Positions 1-6,319 of a DNA stretch of 9,544 bases are shown piece by piece. Made by a program: the position numbers and the translations under genes. The notes under the pieces are model-generated. The model worked only from the letters and a program-made list of their open reading frames with translations, did no database searches and was not told where the DNA came from. Source of the DNA: Chloroflexi bacterium RBG_16_64_32 (GTDB lineage Bacteria; Chloroflexota; Dehalococcoidia; SM23-28-2; RBG-16-64-32); the NCBI GenBank assembly GCA_001795235.1, contig MGNZ01000057.1, positions 844-10,387 on the forward strand, in the 5' to 3' direction. Position 1 is the first letter of the stretch, and each line of letters opens with the position of its first letter.

Positions 1-242
1 ACGAGCCCCTTGACCCATACGGGCGTAGCCGGCCCCTGCTGGCCGGCCCCGATCCCATCTCCCGTATCCGCGAGCTAAAGGCGGCTCGCCAGCCCTTCTA
101 CGCCCTGGCCGACCACACCGTCCACACCGACGGCCTCAGCCCTGATGCCGCCGCCGAGGAGGTTGTCCGGGCCTGGGCCGCCGGTCCGCCCATGCTCTCG
201 CCGACCCGGACCGGCTTCCGGCATTCGTTGGCTCGCCGGTGA
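1..242 (+). CDS. aroK: Shikimate kinase, C-terminal part (partial, 5' end outside window)
   Basis: The frame starting at base 3 is open to the TGA at 240-242 and gives 79 residues of a protein whose start lies left of the window. The visible part has the shikimate kinase C-terminal pattern: an RPLL segment (the lid/substrate arginine region), a DPISRIREL helix, then RQPFYALADHTVHTDG, matching the family's RxPxYxxxAD..V.T signature. Shikimate kinase uses ATP to phosphorylate shikimate at the 3-hydroxyl in the cytoplasmic route to chorismate. The P-loop is not visible because the N-terminal half is missing. About 20 residues after the usual family end look like a variable tail. The stop overlaps the GTG start of aroB by four bases, so the two are probably translationally coupled. 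aroK next to aroB is a common arrangement and supports the call. Confidence 0.85.
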   Translation, partial: EPLDPYGRSRPLLAGPDPISRIRELKAARQPFYALADHTVHTDGLSPDAAAEEVVRAWAAGPPMLSPTRTGFRHSLARR

Positions 243-1375
243 CCGCCGGTCCCGGGTACGCGGCCACCCCGGGCGCCGCCTGCGTCGTGCGCGCCGCGTC
301 GGCCACCTATCCGGTGTACATCGACTGGAACGCGCTGTTCGACCTCGGCCTGCGCCTGCGGGAGGCCGGTCTCACTGCACAGGCGTACATCGTCAGCGAC
401 GAGACGGTATTCGCCGGCTACGGAAAGCAGGTCGAGGCCGCCCTGGCCCAGGCCGATATCCCCGTCGCCTCCTACACCGTCCCTCCCGGCGAGGCCAGCA
501 AGTCGCTGGACACGGCCGCCGCCATATACGACTGGCTCATCCAGCGACGGGCGGAGCGCGGCCACGTGGTCGTCGCCCTGGGCGGCGGCATGGTCACCGA
601 CCTAGCCGGCTACGTTGCCGCCACCTACCTGCGCGGCCTGCCCCTCGTCCACGTGCCCACCAGCCTGCTGGCGATGGTGGACGCCGCCATCGGCGGCAAG
701 GTGGCCGTGAACCACCCGCAGGCCAAAAACACTATCGGCGCCTTCTACCAGCCCAGCCTCGTCCTGGCCGATGTCGCGGCGCTGCGCAGCCTGCCCCCGC
801 GGGAGCTGACCTCGGGCTGGGCGGAGCTCATCAAGCACGCCCTCATCCTGGACCCGGACCTGCTGGCGTTCTTGGAGGAGCGCGCCGGCGGCGTCCTCCG
901 CCTGGAGCCCGAACCAACCACAGAGGCCATCCGCCGCAGCGTCGCTATCAAGGCAAAGATAGTGAGCGAGGACGAGCGGGAGGAGACGGGCCGCCGCACG
1001 GTCCTCAACTACGGCCATACCGTGGCCCACGCCATCGAGGCCGCGACGGAGTACGGCCGCCTGCCCGGCCAGGGCTTCCTCCACGGCGAGGCGGTGGCCA
1101 TCGGCATGACAGCCGCCGCCGCCGTCGCCCGGCGGATGGGGCTCCTCTCTGCGGACGTCGAACAGCGCCAGCGCGACCTGCTGGAGCGGTTCGGCCTGCC
1201 CACTCGCGCCGAGGGGGTGGACCGCACTGCCGTCCTGGCCGCCATGGCGCTCGACAAGAAGGTGCGCGCCGGGGCAGTCCGCTGGGTGCTCCTAGAAGAC
1301 GTGGGCCGCACGGTTCTCCGCGACGACGTTCCTCAGGTGGTGGTGGAAGATGCCCTGGGTGAGGTGCTAGTGTAG
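239..1375 (+). CDS. aroB: 3-dehydroquinate synthase
   Basis: Catalyses the NAD- and metal-dependent cyclisation of DAHP to 3-dehydroquinate, the second step of the shikimate pathway, in the cytoplasm. The 378-residue product has normal family length. Visible motifs: the NAD-binding GGGMVTDLAGYVAATYLRG (residues 115-133), VPTSLLAMVDAAIGGKVAVN (139-158), and the metal ligands E196 (WAELIKH), H260 (LNYGHTVAHAIE) and H282 (LHGEAVAIGM). DEREETGRR and the late DKKVRAG segment also fit the family. The GTG start at 239 is chosen because it overlaps the upstream kinase stop as GTGA. No strong Shine-Dalgarno sequence precedes it, which fits translational coupling. The loop between H260 and H282 is a few residues longer than the usual spacing because of an inserted PGQGF-like stretch. 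I see no sign that this breaks the enzyme. Confidence 0.96.
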   Translation: MTAGPGYAATPGAACVVRAASATYPVYIDWNALFDLGLRLREAGLTAQAYIVSDETVFAGYGKQVEAALAQADIPVASYTVPPGEASKSLDTAAAIYDWLIQRRAERGHVVVALGGGMVTDLAGYVAATYLRGLPLVHVPTSLLAMVDAAIGGKVAVNHPQAKNTIGAFYQPSLVLADVAALRSLPPRELTSGWAELIKHALILDPDLLAFLEERAGGVLRLEPEPTTEAIRRSVAIKAKIVSEDEREETGRRTVLNYGHTVAHAIEAATEYGRLPGQGFLHGEAVAIGMTAAAAVARRMGLLSADVEQRQRDLLERFGLPTRAEGVDRTAVLAAMALDKKVRAGAVRWVLLEDVGRTVLRDDVPQVVVEDALGEVLV

Positions 1376-1421
1376 GACAGGTTTCAGACCTGCATCGCTG
1401 CACTGGAACGCCAGAGCAATC

Positions 1422-1721
1422 ATGACCGAACCCCAATATGTCGCCCTCCGCGCCGTCGTCCGCGGGCGCGTGCAGGGCATCGGCTTTCGCGACTACGTCC
1501 TGACCCGAGCCCGCTTCCTGGGCCTCACGGGCTATGTCCGCAACCTGCCCGACGGCCGCTCTGTGGAGGTCGTCGCTGAGGGCGCGCGCCCGGACCTGGA
1601 GCAGCTCCTGGAGTACCTGCGCCACGGCCCACGCCTCTCTCGCGTGGACGCTGTGGATACAGAGTGGGGCGAGCCCACCGGCGCCTATGAAGGCTTCGGT
1701 GTGGGAATCTCTCGCGTCTAG
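1422..1721 (+). CDS. acyP: Acylphosphatase
   Basis: A 99-residue protein of standard acylphosphatase size. These small cytoplasmic enzymes hydrolyse the carboxyl-phosphate bond of acyl phosphates; their physiological role in bacteria is unclear. The signature GRVQGIGFRDYV lies at residues 15-26. R23 (phosphate binding) and N41 (water orientation, in YVRNLPDG) occupy the canonical catalytic positions, followed by the VEVVAEG strand and the usual C-terminal beta strand. The ATG is preferred because it places the first strand at the normal distance from the signature. Its Shine-Dalgarno sequence is weak. It lies 46 bases after aroB on the same strand with no convincing terminator between them, so read-through from aroB is likely. 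A small inverted repeat (CAGGT/ACCTG, 1379-1393) in that gap has no T-tract. The gene has no obvious metabolic link to aroB. Confidence 0.95.
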   Translation: MTEPQYVALRAVVRGRVQGIGFRDYVLTRARFLGLTGYVRNLPDGRSVEVVAEGARPDLEQLLEYLRHGPRLSRVDAVDTEWGEPTGAYEGFGVGISRV

Positions 1722-1868
1722 CCCGGCGGCGGCCTCGGGAATACAGCATCTTCCGCGCGGACGCGTGCCGCATGGCAGTCCCCTCTTCCCGTAGCCGACC
1801 TTCTGGCCAGCCACTTGCCCCGTTATCGATACAACAAACCGCCGCCTGCGCGCGTCTAATACCCGTAG

Positions 1869-2744
1869 ATGAGCACGCGTCCGCTGATCCAGGCCAGGAG
1901 TCTGGTCACGGCCATGGCTGTGGCCGTCATGGCCCTGCTTCTTCTATCGCCCGGCGAGCCCCTTGGCGCCTCCGGCGACTACACAGTCGCGGAAGGCGAC
2001 ACCCTTTCCGAGATTGCCGCCACGTTCGACGTGAGCGTGGAGTTGTTGGCTGAGGTCAACGGCATCGAGGATCCAGATTTTATTCTTGTGGGACAGGTGA
2101 TTCGCATCCCGGGCGCGGACGAGAGCCTATCGGTTGCAGACCCGGGTGAAGATCCGGGTGCGATTCAGACCCAGGAGGTGGATACCTACACGGTGCGGTC
2201 GGGGGATACCCTCAGCGAAATCGCCGATCACTTCGGGGTGCCTGTCTCTGCCATCGTCGATGCTAACGGCCTAGCTGATCCGAACTTTATCGTGGAAGGC
2301 CAGACCCTAAAGATACCGGTGGTGGTCAGCGCGCCGGCTCGGCCGGCCTCTCCCGATGTAGAGCCTCTGTTGGAGCAGGTCGCCATGGAGGAAGGCTTGG
2401 ACCCCGGCCTGGTGAAGGCGCTCGCCTATCAGGAGAGCGGCTGGCAGCAGGACGTCGTCAGCAGCACCGGCGCGGTGGGCATAATGCAGATACAGCCCTC
2501 AACGGGGTACTGGCTGGAGACGGACGTCTTCGGCTATGACCTGGACATAGAGATGAGCGCCTACGATAACATCAAGGCAGGCGTTCGCTACTTGCGCATA
2601 CTCTTGGACCTGACCGGTAGCGTCGACGATGCCTCTGCCGCCTATTACCAGGGATACGGCGCCCTTAGCCTTGGCATTCTGTATGAAGATACGGTACGGT
2701 ACGTCGCAAGTGTGAACGCCATCAAAGCCTCATTTTGGCCCTAA
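1869..2744 (+). CDS. Secreted LysM-LysM lytic transglycosylase (SLT domain)
   Basis: A predicted exported peptidoglycan hydrolase of 291 residues. Residues 1-35 look like a signal peptide: Arg4 and Arg10, a hydrophobic core around residues 12-27 (MAVAVMALLLL) and a small-residue region near GASG; no lipobox is visible. Two LysM domains follow, about residues 37-81 and 106-150, both with YTV..GDTLSEIA and a closing V/L-x-IP. Residues 162-291 form a Slt/GEWL-type transglycosylase domain: catalytic E189 in YQESGW, then GAVGIMQIQP (201-210) and AYYQG (258-262). Such enzymes bind glycan strands through LysM and cleave the MurNAc-GlcNAc bond, releasing 1,6-anhydro products. The ATG at 1869 supplies the basic n-region; a later ATG at 1914 would lose it. 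The ribosome site is weak and I see no convincing promoter in the 147-base gap upstream. The c-di-AMP riboswitch downstream does not control this gene. Confidence 0.92.
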   Translation: MSTRPLIQARSLVTAMAVAVMALLLLSPGEPLGASGDYTVAEGDTLSEIAATFDVSVELLAEVNGIEDPDFILVGQVIRIPGADESLSVADPGEDPGAIQTQEVDTYTVRSGDTLSEIADHFGVPVSAIVDANGLADPNFIVEGQTLKIPVVVSAPARPASPDVEPLLEQVAMEEGLDPGLVKALAYQESGWQQDVVSSTGAVGIMQIQPSTGYWLETDVFGYDLDIEMSAYDNIKAGVRYLRILLDLTGSVDDASAAYYQGYGALSLGILYEDTVRYVASVNAIKASFWP

Positions 2745-2775
2745 GGAGCTCGGTTGGAAGTGCTGTACAGCCAGC

Positions 2776-2804
2776 TTGCCAGCGGCCCAACAATGATGTA
2801 TGAT
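2776..2804 (+). promoter_or_regulatory. Sigma-70-type promoter for the riboswitch/aminomutase transcript
   Basis: A -35 hexamer TTGCCA (2776-2781; five of six match TTGACA) is separated by exactly 17 bases from a -10 hexamer TATGAT (2799-2804; five of six match TATAAT). Transcription would start near 2811, about 15 bases before the first base pair of the riboswitch aptamer. This is the right place for a promoter serving the aptamer and the aminomutase gene. It lies 32 bases after the stop of the transglycosylase gene, so the aminomutase probably has its own transcript. Confidence 0.75.
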
Positions 2805-2825
2805 ACAGGAAATAGAATACGTATG

Positions 2826-2950
2826 GCCGAACTCCGGCGCTCTGCGCCGGGGGCGGGGGACCCGATTACTTGGGGTGAATCTCCGATCTTTCGGAGTAGG
2901 CGATCTCCTTACGCCGAACCCGTCAGCTAACCCCGTAGGCACTGGGGAGA
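2826..2950 (+). promoter_or_regulatory. c-di-AMP riboswitch aptamer (ydaO/yuaA class)
   Basis: The sequence follows the ydaO/yuaA consensus from end to end. GCC at 2826-2828 can pair with GGC at 2938-2940 as the inner part of P1. A 7-bp hairpin (2834-2840/2844-2850, loop TCT) follows the GAACT junction. Then come GGCGGGGGACCC, the conserved GGGGTGAAT, a 6-bp hairpin CTCCGA/TCGGAG (2881-2896), and a GGCG/CGCC stem (2899-2902/2912-2915). Next is the highly conserved CCCGTCAGCTAACCCCGTAGGC. The loop TCTCC (2904-2908) is complementary to GGAGA (2946-2950), the expected long-range pseudoknot. The class binds two c-di-AMP molecules and usually switches expression off. Outer P1 pairing is weak here: only 3 bp plus scattered pairs. 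The element lies between its own promoter and the aminomutase start, on the same strand. Confidence 0.93.
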
Positions 2951-2970
2951 GGATAGTCCGGAACGCAGGG

Positions 2971-3000
2971 GACCCGGGGCTAGGCCTCGGGTCTCTCTCT
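2971..3000 (+). terminator. Possible intrinsic terminator hairpin in the riboswitch expression platform
   Basis: A 9-bp GC-rich stem, GACCCGGGG (2971-2979) with CCTCGGGTC (2985-2993) including one G-T wobble, closes a CTAGG loop. It is followed by TCTCTCT, a pyrimidine run with only alternating T. The stem is strong but the tail is a poor U-tract, so this could be a weak terminator or only a structural spacer. Its tail is also the arm that can pair with the ribosome site downstream. Confidence 0.4.
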
Positions 3001-3041
3001 GTGCGGAAGTAGCCGGGCCGTCCCACCCCGCAGAGAGGAGG
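2994..3041 (+). promoter_or_regulatory. Shine-Dalgarno-sequestering stem before the aminomutase start
   Basis: The start codon is preceded by a strong ribosome site AGAGGAGG (3034-3041), seven bases before the GTG at 3049. GCGG (3003-3006) can pair with CCGC (3028-3031). After a 2-base bulge, TCTCTCT (2994-3000) can pair with AGAGAGG (3032-3038), covering most of the ribosome site. The arm TCTCTC could instead pair with GGAGAG (2946-2951), which overlaps the pseudoknot strand of the aptamer. This gives a simple translational switch: ligand holds the aptamer strand, the anti-ribosome-site arm is free, and translation is off. The pairings are read from sequence; the switching logic is inference. 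Confidence 0.5.
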
Positions 3042-3048
3042 CGCGTAA

Positions 3049-4644
3049 GTGGCTAAGCAGTGGCAGCGAGAGTTCCACGACCCTGTCAGCGACGTCGCCG
3101 ATCCGAGCAAATACGTCGACCTCAAAGGCAATGAGCCGCAGTCGCCCAGGGTGATACTCAGGCCCCGCCCCATGGGTGGAGGGCCCGCCTCACCGGCGTC
3201 CCACATCCAAGCGGTCTCTGGAACTGCGCCAAAGTACCGCGCATACTCTCTCAATAACTTCAGTGAGATCCCGCAGGTCCAGCGACTCAGTGATGAACAA
3301 CAGTTCGCCATCAAGGTCGTCGCCCAGGTGCTCCCGTTCAAGACGAACAACTACGTCGTGGATGAGCTCATCGACTGGGACAGCGTGCCCGACGACCCGA
3401 TGTTTGTGCTCAACTTCCCCCAGCGGGAGATGCTCCTGCCGCACCACTTCGAGGCGATAGCTGCGTTGCTGCGCCGGGGCGCAGACAGGCAGGAGATCGA
3501 TGCGGCGGCCAACCGGGTCCGCCTGGAACTCAACCCCCATCCTGCGGGACAGATCGATCACAACGTCCCCACGCTCGATGAAGTCAGGCTCACCGGCATG
3601 CAGCACAAGTACCGGGAAACCGTGCTCTTTTTCCCCAGCAACGGTCAAACGTGTCACGCCTACTGCACGTTCTGTTTCCGTTGGCCACAGTTCGTGGGGA
3701 TGGACGAGATTAAGTTCGCCATGCGGGAATCGGAGCTGCTCGTCGAGTACATACGTCGCCACGATGAAGTGTCCGACGTGCTTTTCACCGGCGGCGACCC
3801 GATGATCATGCGCTCCGGCAGCCTTGCAGAATACATCGAGCCCCTTCTGGAGGCCCGCCTGCCCAACCTGCGCGCCATCCGCATCGGCACCAAGGCCATC
3901 AGCTACTGGCCATACCGCTTCCTCACGGATGAAGACGCAGGCGAGACGCTGGAGCTGTTCAAGAAGGTGACCGGGTCGGGGATACACCTGGCGATCATGG
4001 CCCACTTCGACCATCCGCGGGAGTTGGCCACCGACGCGGCGAAGGCGGCGATCGCTCGCATAAGGGAGACTGGCGCCCAGATCCGGGCTCAGTCCCCGCT
4101 CATGCGTAACATCAACGACACCCCCCACGCTTGGCGCGAAATGTGGCGCCAACAGGTGAAGCTTGGCTGCATCCCGTACTACATGTTCGTGGCGCGTGAT
4201 ACAGGCGCGCAACACTACTTCAGCGTACCTCTAGTCCGCGCCTGGGAGATCTTCCGCGACGCTTACAAGTCCGTGAGCGGCATCTGTCGCACGGTGCTTG
4301 GACCCAGCATGTCCGCCGATCCCGGCAAGGTCCAGGTGCTCGGCGTGACTACGGTTGCGGGTGAGAAGGTGATCGCCCTGCGCATGCTGCAGGGGCGAAA
4401 TCCGGACTGGGCAATGCGTCCCTTCTTCGCAGAGTACGACGAGGACGCCGCCTGGCTCACCGACTTGCGACCGGCTTTCGGCGAGGAACGGTTCTTCTTC
4501 GAAGAGGAGCTGGAGCAGATGTACCGGGAAGACGGTGCCCGGCGGCGTGGGCAGCGCCAGAACGGCCGCAATGGATCACGCAACGGCGGTGACGGAGCCC
4601 GGAACGGGGGTAAGCCGTTTCCCGTTGGGCTCAGCCAGGCCTAG
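3049..4644 (+). CDS. KamA-family radical SAM/PLP aminomutase, substrate uncertain (not clearly lysine)
   Basis: A 531-residue homologue of lysine 2,3-aminomutase, which moves an alpha-amino group to the beta carbon using SAM, a 4Fe-4S cluster and PLP. The cluster motif is C202-x3-C206-x2-C209. R211 matches the carboxylate-binding Arg two residues after the last cysteine in KamA. TGGDP (247-251) is the SAM-binding motif, GCIPYY (373-378) matches the KamA core, and K427 aligns with the PLP lysine. The two Asp residues that hold the side-chain amine of lysine in KamA (D293, D330) align with R383 and S420 here, so lysine is an unlikely substrate. The C-terminal zinc-binding cysteines of KamA are absent. 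The tail (about 495-525) is Asn/Gly/Arg-rich low complexity. The GTG start is fixed by AGAGGAGG seven bases upstream. Expression is probably controlled by the c-di-AMP riboswitch. No acetyltransferase (ablB) lies beside it. Confidence 0.85.
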   Translation: MAKQWQREFHDPVSDVADPSKYVDLKGNEPQSPRVILRPRPMGGGPASPASHIQAVSGTAPKYRAYSLNNFSEIPQVQRLSDEQQFAIKVVAQVLPFKTNNYVVDELIDWDSVPDDPMFVLNFPQREMLLPHHFEAIAALLRRGADRQEIDAAANRVRLELNPHPAGQIDHNVPTLDEVRLTGMQHKYRETVLFFPSNGQTCHAYCTFCFRWPQFVGMDEIKFAMRESELLVEYIRRHDEVSDVLFTGGDPMIMRSGSLAEYIEPLLEARLPNLRAIRIGTKAISYWPYRFLTDEDAGETLELFKKVTGSGIHLAIMAHFDHPRELATDAAKAAIARIRETGAQIRAQSPLMRNINDTPHAWREMWRQQVKLGCIPYYMFVARDTGAQHYFSVPLVRAWEIFRDAYKSVSGICRTVLGPSMSADPGKVQVLGVTTVAGEKVIALRMLQGRNPDWAMRPFFAEYDEDAAWLTDLRPAFGEERFFFEEELEQMYREDGARRRGQRQNGRNGSRNGGDGARNGGKPFPVGLSQA

Positions 4645-5008
4645 GCAGAGTCCGCCTACGTCCAACGTGATAAGGGTCTCGCGCAAACGCGCACGGATGT
4701 GTAACATTTCCCGCCCATTTGCGTTTATAGATTAGGCGTTCTCGAGCTCTCATCGCCGCACCCCCGCGAGCTATTCAGACTCGGGAGCGCTTCTTTGTTT
4801 GATTGGTAGCAGAGGACTGGGGAGCAGAACTAGCGCACGCCATCCGCGCTCGCCTGCAGGCCAGCATGCACGGCCGGAGGCATGGGTCCCGATCCCTCTC
4901 TCAGACGCTCCATCCATTGACCGGAACCCCCCAGTGAGCGGTTACCCTTTGACATCCGCCGCAGGCGGACCGGCCCTAGGCGGGGGCCAAAGCCAGTCTC
5001 ACCCCGCT
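4645..5008. other. Intergenic region between convergent genes
   Basis: No gene is supported in this stretch between the aminomutase and moeA, which point at each other. Open frames here are short, lack ribosome sites and resemble no family I know. Candidate structures: CCCG..AG with CTCGGG (4763-4785) followed by a T-rich run TTCTTTGTTTG (4791-4801), which could be a poor terminator for the + strand; a perfect 6-bp hairpin TCCGCC/GGCGGA (4955-4969); and GGCCC/GGGCC (4972-4988). The last two could stop the incoming moeA transcript but have no good T-tract in that direction. The 11-mer GCCCTAGGCGG here also occurs in the hairpin near 7112. Confidence 0.5.
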
Positions 5009-6319
5009 CTACCGCCTATCCCCCTCTTCTCCCGCCAACAGATTTGATCCCCACTCCTCGCCGTGGCTCCAGTCCAGCATGATGACGTCTATCTCTTGCC
5101 CCGGCTGGACCTCGTCCACCTCCGGTGGGATCACCGTCAGCGCGTTGGCGTGCACCATTGACGTGAGCATGCCGGAGCCCTGCGGCCCCGTGAGCGAAGC
5201 GTAGTACCGGCCCTCCCGCAGCCTCACGATGCAACGGGCGTAGAACCGCCGCGCATCGTCCCGGTTGACGATCCGTTCCTCCGCGACCGCCCTGACCATA
5301 GGCCGCTGCCAGTCCGTTTTGCCCATCATCTTCATAATCGCTGGTCGCCCGAACAGCTCGAACGTCACCATAGAGCTCACAGGGTTCCCGGGCAGCCCAA
5401 TGTGGGGCACCCGCCGACCGCCCTTCTGGAAGCAGCCGAAGGCCAGCGGCTTGCCCGGCTTCATCGCCACAGTCCAGAACTCCACGTCGCCCTCTCGCGC
5501 CAGGACATCCTTCACCACATCGTAGTCACCCCGCGAGACCCCCGCCGAGGTGATCAGCATGTCGGCGTGCATGCCCTCGTGGATCTTCGCCGTGAGCGCC
5601 TCAACGGTGTCCTTGGCAATACCGAGCAGTCGCGGCGCGCCCCCGTAGCGCCGGACCAGAGCGCCGACGCTGCACGCGTTGGCGTCGTAAATCTTCGCTG
5701 CGGGCCTTGGCTGGCCGGCTTCCACTAGCTCGTCCCCGGTGGACAGGATCGCCACCACAGGCCGCCTGATCACCTTCGCCGTCGCTCGTCCCAGCGAAGC
5801 GAGAACGCCGATCTCCGATGGCCTTAGCACGCGGCCCTTCCGCATCACTGTCTGGCCTTCGCGAATGTCCTCCCCGGCGCGCCGGATGTTGGCTCCCGGC
5901 CTGGCTTCCTTGAACACGCGCACCGTGGCGTCCACCTTATGTGAGCGCTCCGGCGGCTTGTCGAACGGCTCGTCCGTCTCTTCGAAGGGGACGACCGCGT
6001 CTGCTCCGGCGGGCACCGGTGCTCCGGTCATGATGCGGATCGCCGTCCGCGCCGTCACCTCACCCGCGAAAACGTAGCCGGCCGCCACTTCCCCCGCCAC
6101 GCGCAGCTCCACCGGCGAGTCCGCCGACGCCCCGCGCGTGTCCTCGGCGCGGACCGCATAACCGTCCATCGCCGTGTTGTCCAGAGGTGGTATGTCGAAG
6201 CCGGAGCTAACGTCTTCGGCCAGCACCTGGCCCAGCGCCTCCAGCAGCGGCTTCTCCTCCGCCTCCAAGACGTTCACGTTGGCGAGGATACGTTCCAATG
6301 CCTCGTCGACGGTGATCAC
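5009..6319 (-). CDS. moeA: Molybdopterin molybdenumtransferase MoeA
   Basis: Inserts molybdate into adenylylated molybdopterin in the last step of molybdenum cofactor synthesis, in the cytoplasm. The 436-residue length is slightly above the family norm. Motifs in order: DIPPLDNTAMDGYAVRAED (residues 42-60, with the conserved Asp of MDG), MTGAPVPAGADAVVP (97-111), AGEDIREGQ (148-156), LRPSEIGVLASLG (165-177), the STGDEL motif (193-198), ITSAGVSRGDYDVVK (256-270), MKPGKPLAFG (286-295) and GLPGNPVSS (308-316). The MoaB/Mog-like and C-terminal domains are both present. The usual GGVSVGDYD reads AGVSRGDYD, a modest substitution. The GTG start overlaps the stop of the upstream creatininase-family gene by four bases (GTGA), so the two are likely translated together. 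The last 20 residues are a variable hydrophilic tail. No other molybdenum cofactor gene is in the window. Confidence 0.95.
   Translation of the reverse strand: MITVDEALERILANVNVLEAEEKPLLEALGQVLAEDVSSGFDIPPLDNTAMDGYAVRAEDTRGASADSPVELRVAGEVAAGYVFAGEVTARTAIRIMTGAPVPAGADAVVPFEETDEPFDKPPERSHKVDATVRVFKEARPGANIRRAGEDIREGQTVMRKGRVLRPSEIGVLASLGRATAKVIRRPVVAILSTGDELVEAGQPRPAAKIYDANACSVGALVRRYGGAPRLLGIAKDTVEALTAKIHEGMHADMLITSAGVSRGDYDVVKDVLAREGDVEFWTVAMKPGKPLAFGCFQKGGRRVPHIGLPGNPVSSMVTFELFGRPAIMKMMGKTDWQRPMVRAVAEERIVNRDDARRFYARCIVRLREGRYYASLTGPQGSGMLTSMVHANALTVIPPEVDEVQPGQEIDVIMLDWSHGEEWGSNLLAGEEGDRR

Noticed and set aside
145..1362. Long open frame overlapping aroB in another + frame
   Set aside because: Its translation is Arg/Gly/Pro-rich, with no family features, and it is a frame shadow of the clearly conserved aroB in GC-rich DNA.
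1722..1868. Promoter before the LysM-transglycosylase gene
   Set aside because: TTGCCC (1815-1820) and TATCGAT (1824-1830) are present but not at a workable spacing, and no pair of hexamers matches well.
2800..3012. Small + strand open frame in the aminomutase leader
   Set aside because: It runs straight through the riboswitch aptamer; the bases are conserved as RNA structure, not as codons, and there is no ribosome site.
3190..4215. 341-codon open frame opposite the aminomutase
   Set aside because: It lies wholly antisense to a gene with conserved catalytic motifs, has no recognisable domain, and reflects third-position GC bias.
3049..4644. Direct annotation as lysine 2,3-aminomutase (kamA/ablA)
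   Set aside because: The fold and cofactors match, but both side-chain-reading aspartates and the zinc cysteines are absent, so naming lysine as substrate is not supported.
4799..4870. Possible tRNA suggested by GGTAGC and GAAC-like fragments
   Set aside because: No cloverleaf: no acceptor stem pairing, no proper anticodon arm and no intact T-arm GTTCGA motif.
4535..5047. Short open frames after the aminomutase gene
   Set aside because: No ribosome sites, low-complexity content and no family resemblance; the region is better read as intergenic.
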